From Acidobacteriota bacterium (lineage in GTDB: Bacteria; Acidobacteriota; Terriglobia; Acidiferrales; UBA7541): a stretch of DNA of 34,932 nt. Position numbers and translations under genes: made by a program. How positions within the stretch are numbered: position 1 is the stretch's first letter; each line of letters begins with the position of its first letter. The stretch spans positions 1 through 34,932 of the forward strand of contig JABDFR010000029.1 in NCBI GenBank assembly GCA_013286465.1, read 5' to 3'. The notes below the pieces were generated by a model. That model was given only the letters and a program-made list of their open reading frames with translations, was not told the origin of the DNA and did no database searches. This document shows positions 32,428 through 34,932 of this stretch, in pieces.

Positions 32428-33354
32428 ATGCGACCTAAAACTTCACCGACAACTGAACCCAGTGCCGAGCGCGCAGAGCCGGGGCTGCGTGCCTCAATCG
32501 CCTTCGCAATCGCGCCATTGGTTGCGCTTGTGGCGGCCGCGATTTCGATGCGGCCACTTTTGCCCGCATGGGGATTTATGTGGGCGCTGGCCGCGGCGAT
32601 TTTTTTCGGATTGAAATGGCTTTCGTGGTGGCGGGCGCGAAGGGAAGTGGCGCACGCGGCGTGGCGATCGTTGGCTTATCTTTTTGCGTGGCCGGGGATG
32701 GATGCGGCTGCCTTTCTGGGCGACGCACGGCCGGCGCGGCCTTTGGCTTCGCGGTGGGTCTGGGCTGCGGCGAAAACTTTGGCTGGAATTTTGCTTTTGT
32801 TCTTATGCGCGCGGGCGGTGCCGGAACGATTGCCGCTTCTGCGCGGTTGGGTGGGGTTGCTGGGGCTGATTTTAGTCCTGCATTTCGGGAGCTTTGAATT
32901 AATTGCGCTGGGTTGGCAGAGCTTGGGCGTGAACGCGGAGCCGATTATGCAGGCGCCGATTTTGTCGCGCTCCCTGAGTGAATTCTGGGGCAAGCGGTGG
33001 AACTTGGGATTCCGGCAGCTGTCGTACGATTTTGTTTTTCAGCCGCTGCATCGCACGCTCGGCGTAGCCGGCGCGACGTTGCTGGTTTTTCTTTTTTCCG
33101 GCTTGATTCACGAGTCGGTGATTTCGATTCCGGCGCGCGGCGGATACGGATTGCCGACGGGCTACTTTTTGCTGCAGGGCGCGGGAGTAATTCTGGAGCG
33201 GTCGAGCGCAGGGAAGGCGCTGGGGCTGCGTGGAGGATTTTCTGGTTGGGCTTTCATGGCGGTGATGACGGCCGGGCCGGCCTTCTGGCTTTTTCATCCG
33301 CCATTCGTGATGCGCGTCGTCTTGCCGTTCATGCACGCGATTGGGGCGCTATGA
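32428..33354 (+). CDS. MBOAT-family acyltransferase, wax-synthase-like
   Basis: A 308-aa multi-pass membrane protein of the MBOAT type that includes bacterial and plant wax-ester synthase-like enzymes. After a polar N-terminus come hydrophobic helices. The family block is SLSEFWGKRWNLGFRQLSYD, followed by FVFQPLHR. The putative catalytic His lies in FLFSGLIHESVISIPARGGY within the following membrane segment. PTGYFLLQGAGVILER and a C-terminal helix close it. Reaction inferred: transfer of an acyl group from a thioester to an alcohol or sugar at the membrane. Its TGA overlaps the ATG of the next gene (ATGA), so the two are coupled. A hairpin sits immediately upstream. Substrate unknown. Confidence 0.82.
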   Translation: MRPKTSPTTEPSAERAEPGLRASIAFAIAPLVALVAAAISMRPLLPAWGFMWALAAAIFFGLKWLSWWRARREVAHAAWRSLAYLFAWPGMDAAAFLGDARPARPLASRWVWAAAKTLAGILLLFLCARAVPERLPLLRGWVGLLGLILVLHFGSFELIALGWQSLGVNAEPIMQAPILSRSLSEFWGKRWNLGFRQLSYDFVFQPLHRTLGVAGATLLVFLFSGLIHESVISIPARGGYGLPTGYFLLQGAGVILERSSAGKALGLRGGFSGWAFMAVMTAGPAFWLFHPPFVMRVVLPFMHAIGAL

Positions 33355-33731
33355 ATTCATCGTTGATTTACCGGCTATTCGATCTGGCGCTGTGGCTGGC
33401 CGGGGCTGGCCACTTTGTGATTTTGTTTGCGAGCTTTCAGGTGCCGGGGCGGCTCGATTGGCGGCGGGATTTGGCGCAGTTGCGTCCGTTTAATCGCAAG
33501 CTGCTGTGGGTGCAGGGCGGATTTACGGTGCTGACGATTATTGCGTTCGGGGTGCTGACGCTCGTTTTTCAGGCGGAGATGCTGCGCGGCGACCGTGTGG
33601 CGTTGGGGATTGCGGCGTTCATCGGAATTTATTGGACCGCGCGGATTCTGGTGGATGCACTTTCCACTCAATCACCTGATAGGGATCGGCAATATCGCAA
33701 GTCTTACAATGCACGCAATTCGAAAAATTAA
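33351..33731 (+). CDS. Small membrane protein coupled to MBOAT gene, C-terminus replaced
   Basis: A 126-aa frame starting in the ATGA overlap with the acyltransferase. Three hydrophobic segments are visible: LFDLALWLAGAGHFVILFAS, VQGGFTVLTIIAFGVLTLVF and VALGIAAFIGIYWTARILVD. After RILVDA, at about 33655-33660, the protein turns into a polar tail (LSTQSPDRDRQYRKSYNARN) that is simply the antisense of the ETF-QO gene. I therefore think the true C-terminus has been lost at a rearrangement or assembly join. Its partner role to the acyltransferase is inferred from coupling only. Confidence 0.7.
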   Translation: MNSSLIYRLFDLALWLAGAGHFVILFASFQVPGRLDWRRDLAQLRPFNRKLLWVQGGFTVLTIIAFGVLTLVFQAEMLRGDRVALGIAAFIGIYWTARILVDALSTQSPDRDRQYRKSYNARNSKN

Positions 33732-34932
33732 TCTTCAACCGTGCCGCGCCCTTCTCCATCCCCATCTCATACACCGCCGCGGGACAAAAATACTGGCAAG
33801 GATTCCCATATTCCCGCACGCACCGGTCCGCGCAAATATTCGGCTCGGTCACCACCAAATGACAAGGCTGATCCTCCTCATGCCGCGTCCCCGAATGATA
33901 AACGTCCGTCAAGCGGTCGAAGGTAATCACCCCATCGCCCTTGAATCTCGTCGATTGATCCACAAGCGTGTCCGGACGATTCAGTTTCGTATATTCCTCA
34001 TACCCAGCCTTCGAGCGCAAAGGATCGAGAAACCCGCGCCCGCCGGAAACAAACTGCACCGCCGATTGCGCCAGCCCGCTGTAAAGCCCGTGCGCAAACG
34101 CCTGATGAAAATTCCGCACTTCCCACAATTCCGTCTTGATCCAACTCGCGTCCAGCTTCGAAGAATAGGCCGACAATTTCGCCGCCGAAGTATCCCCAGC
34201 GCAAAGCGCCTCGTAAATCGTCTCGGCAGCAAGCATCCCGGATTTAATTCCCGTATGGATGCCCTTCAACCGCTGCGAATTCAAAAGGCTCGCGGAATCC
34301 CCAATAATCAAACCACCATCGACATAAGGCCGCGGCATCGAATACCACCCGCCATAAGGCACAGTCTTAGCCCCGTAACGAATTAATTTGCCGCCCTCAA
34401 TAATCCGGCGAATATGCGGATGCGTTTTATATTTCTGAAAAGCCTCATGCGGATCGAAAAGCGGATTGTGATACTCGAGCGCAATCACCATCCCCAGCGA
34501 AACGCGATTATTCTGCAATCCATAAAACCACCCGCCGCCATACATCGAAGAATCAAGCGGCCAGCCCAGCGTATGCCCGACAAATCCAGTCTCAATCCGC
34601 CCAGCCGGCACTTCCCACAATTCCTTGATCCCAATCCCATAAGCCTGCGGATTCACCCCATCCAATTTAAATTGCGATACCAAATCCTTGGTCAGCGAGC
34701 CGCGCGGGCCCTCCGCCAAAACGGTAACTTTCGCCCGCAATTCATAGCCAGGCGTAAAGTTGTCCTTAGGCTTGCCATTCTTATCCACGCCCTTATCGTC
34801 GGTAACAACCCCAGCAATCCCAGCCCCCTCCGCAATCAAACTCGCCCCGGCGAACGAAGTAAATAAATTTACGCCCTTCTTCTCAACGAGCCCGCCCAGC
34901 CACTTCACCAATTTATTCAGCGAAATAACAAA
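33619..34932 (-). CDS. Electron transfer flavoprotein-ubiquinone oxidoreductase (5' end outside window, C-terminus disrupted)
   Basis: This enzyme passes electrons from ETF to the quinone pool at the inner membrane. The open frame continues past the window edge, so the N-terminal FAD-binding part is missing. Visible: VTVLAEGPRGSLTKDLVSQF, GWPLDSSMYGGGWFYG (quinone/membrane region), GGLIIGDSASLLNSQRLKG (FAD motif) and the C-terminal 4Fe-4S module, with Cys in NICADRCVREYG, PCQYFCPAAVYEM and NCVHCKTCDIADP. In relatives the chain ends with ...EW..PEGGGGP.Y. Here EWKV (to 33658) is followed by the unrelated HPPESARSNKFR. The core is intact, so the enzyme might work, but the last dozen residues come from the other side of a sequence join. 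Confidence 0.93.
   Translation of the reverse strand, partial: FVISLNKLVKWLGGLVEKKGVNLFTSFAGASLIAEGAGIAGVVTDDKGVDKNGKPKDNFTPGYELRAKVTVLAEGPRGSLTKDLVSQFKLDGVNPQAYGIGIKELWEVPAGRIETGFVGHTLGWPLDSSMYGGGWFYGLQNNRVSLGMVIALEYHNPLFDPHEAFQKYKTHPHIRRIIEGGKLIRYGAKTVPYGGWYSMPRPYVDGGLIIGDSASLLNSQRLKGIHTGIKSGMLAAETIYEALCAGDTSAAKLSAYSSKLDASWIKTELWEVRNFHQAFAHGLYSGLAQSAVQFVSGGRGFLDPLRSKAGYEEYTKLNRPDTLVDQSTRFKGDGVITFDRLTDVYHSGTRHEEDQPCHLVVTEPNICADRCVREYGNPCQYFCPAAVYEMGMEKGAARLKINFSNCVHCKTCDIADPYQVIEWKVHPPESARSNKFR
33655..33660. other. Junction where two genes and strand composition break together
   Basis: At this point the minus-strand ETF-QO loses its family C-terminus, the plus-strand membrane protein loses its own, and the plus strand switches from G-rich (25 G, 12 C at 32581-32640) to C-rich (14 G, 21 C at 34321-34380). 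No repeat or target duplication is evident at the join. Confidence 0.7.

Noticed and set aside
32997-33350. Plus-strand extension upstream of the small membrane protein
   Set aside because: The extension lies in another frame of the MBOAT gene; the ATGA overlap at 33351 is the natural start.

Overview
The window looks like a chromosomal stretch of an Acidobacteriota (Terriglobia-like) soil bacterium of fairly high GC. Support: a VWFA-related protein of the type characteristic of Acidobacteria, several small Cys-rich proteins, a large isoquinoline 1-oxidoreductase-type pair with a Tat signal, and dense short palindromic repeats of the GTAGCGCCGGCGTCCCTGCC and GTAGGGGCGGGGG kinds at gene ends. 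No rRNA, tRNA, CRISPR array or intact transposase was seen. The lineage is an inference from gene content.

Layout. 0-0.5 kb: end of an unknown gene, a repeat copy and three exact-period 90-bp tandem repeats. 0.5-2.2 kb: STAS protein and an overlooked 59-aa zinc-ribbon protein (minus strand), then a secreted Ala/Gly/Tyr-rich protein. 2.3-7.3 kb: CDF zinc exporter, a metallo-beta-lactamase/PilZ fusion, a class V aminotransferase, a small conserved protein, and a 158-bp MITE-like element present twice in full and once as a half copy. 7.1-11 kb: a tiny Cys/His protein, an AI-2E family permease and a LonC-like protease with eroded ATPase motifs. 11.2-16.7 kb: a minus-strand group of exported or membrane-anchored proteins (coiled-coil anchor, large secreted protein, VWFA protein, PDZ/retropepsin-like protein). 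16.9-19.6 kb: QueF, a four-CxxC protein, cupin and MFS transporter. 19.7-22.7 kb: molybdenum hydroxylase pair. 23.0-24.4 kb: ArsR repressor plus a two-domain AHSA1 protein under a clear promoter/operator. 24.5-27.6 kb: an antitoxin-like remnant, transketolase, a small beta-rich protein and an unknown protein. 28-29.9 kb: PpiD/SurA-like periplasmic chaperone with a good promoter.

The most unusual part is about 30.0-33.66 kb. Everywhere else checked from 2 to 30 kb the plus strand is C/A-rich whichever strand is coding; in this island it is G/T-rich, again regardless of coding strand, and after 33.66 kb it turns C-rich again. The right edge falls inside two genes at once: the conserved C-terminus of the ETF-ubiquinone oxidoreductase (minus strand) and the end of a small membrane protein (plus strand) both give way to unrelated sequence at about 33655-33660. 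The island carries a zinc-finger protein with Asn/Pro/Thr repeats, a secreted helical-repeat protein, and an MBOAT wax-synthase-like acyltransferase whose start codon sits 8 nt after a 13-bp hairpin. It is either a real inserted or inverted segment or an assembly join.

A second theme is repeat elements intruding into coding sequence: they supply the stop codons of the CDF transporter, the MFS transporter and the truncated first gene, and two in-frame copies form part of the C-terminal tail of the 2Fe-2S subunit.
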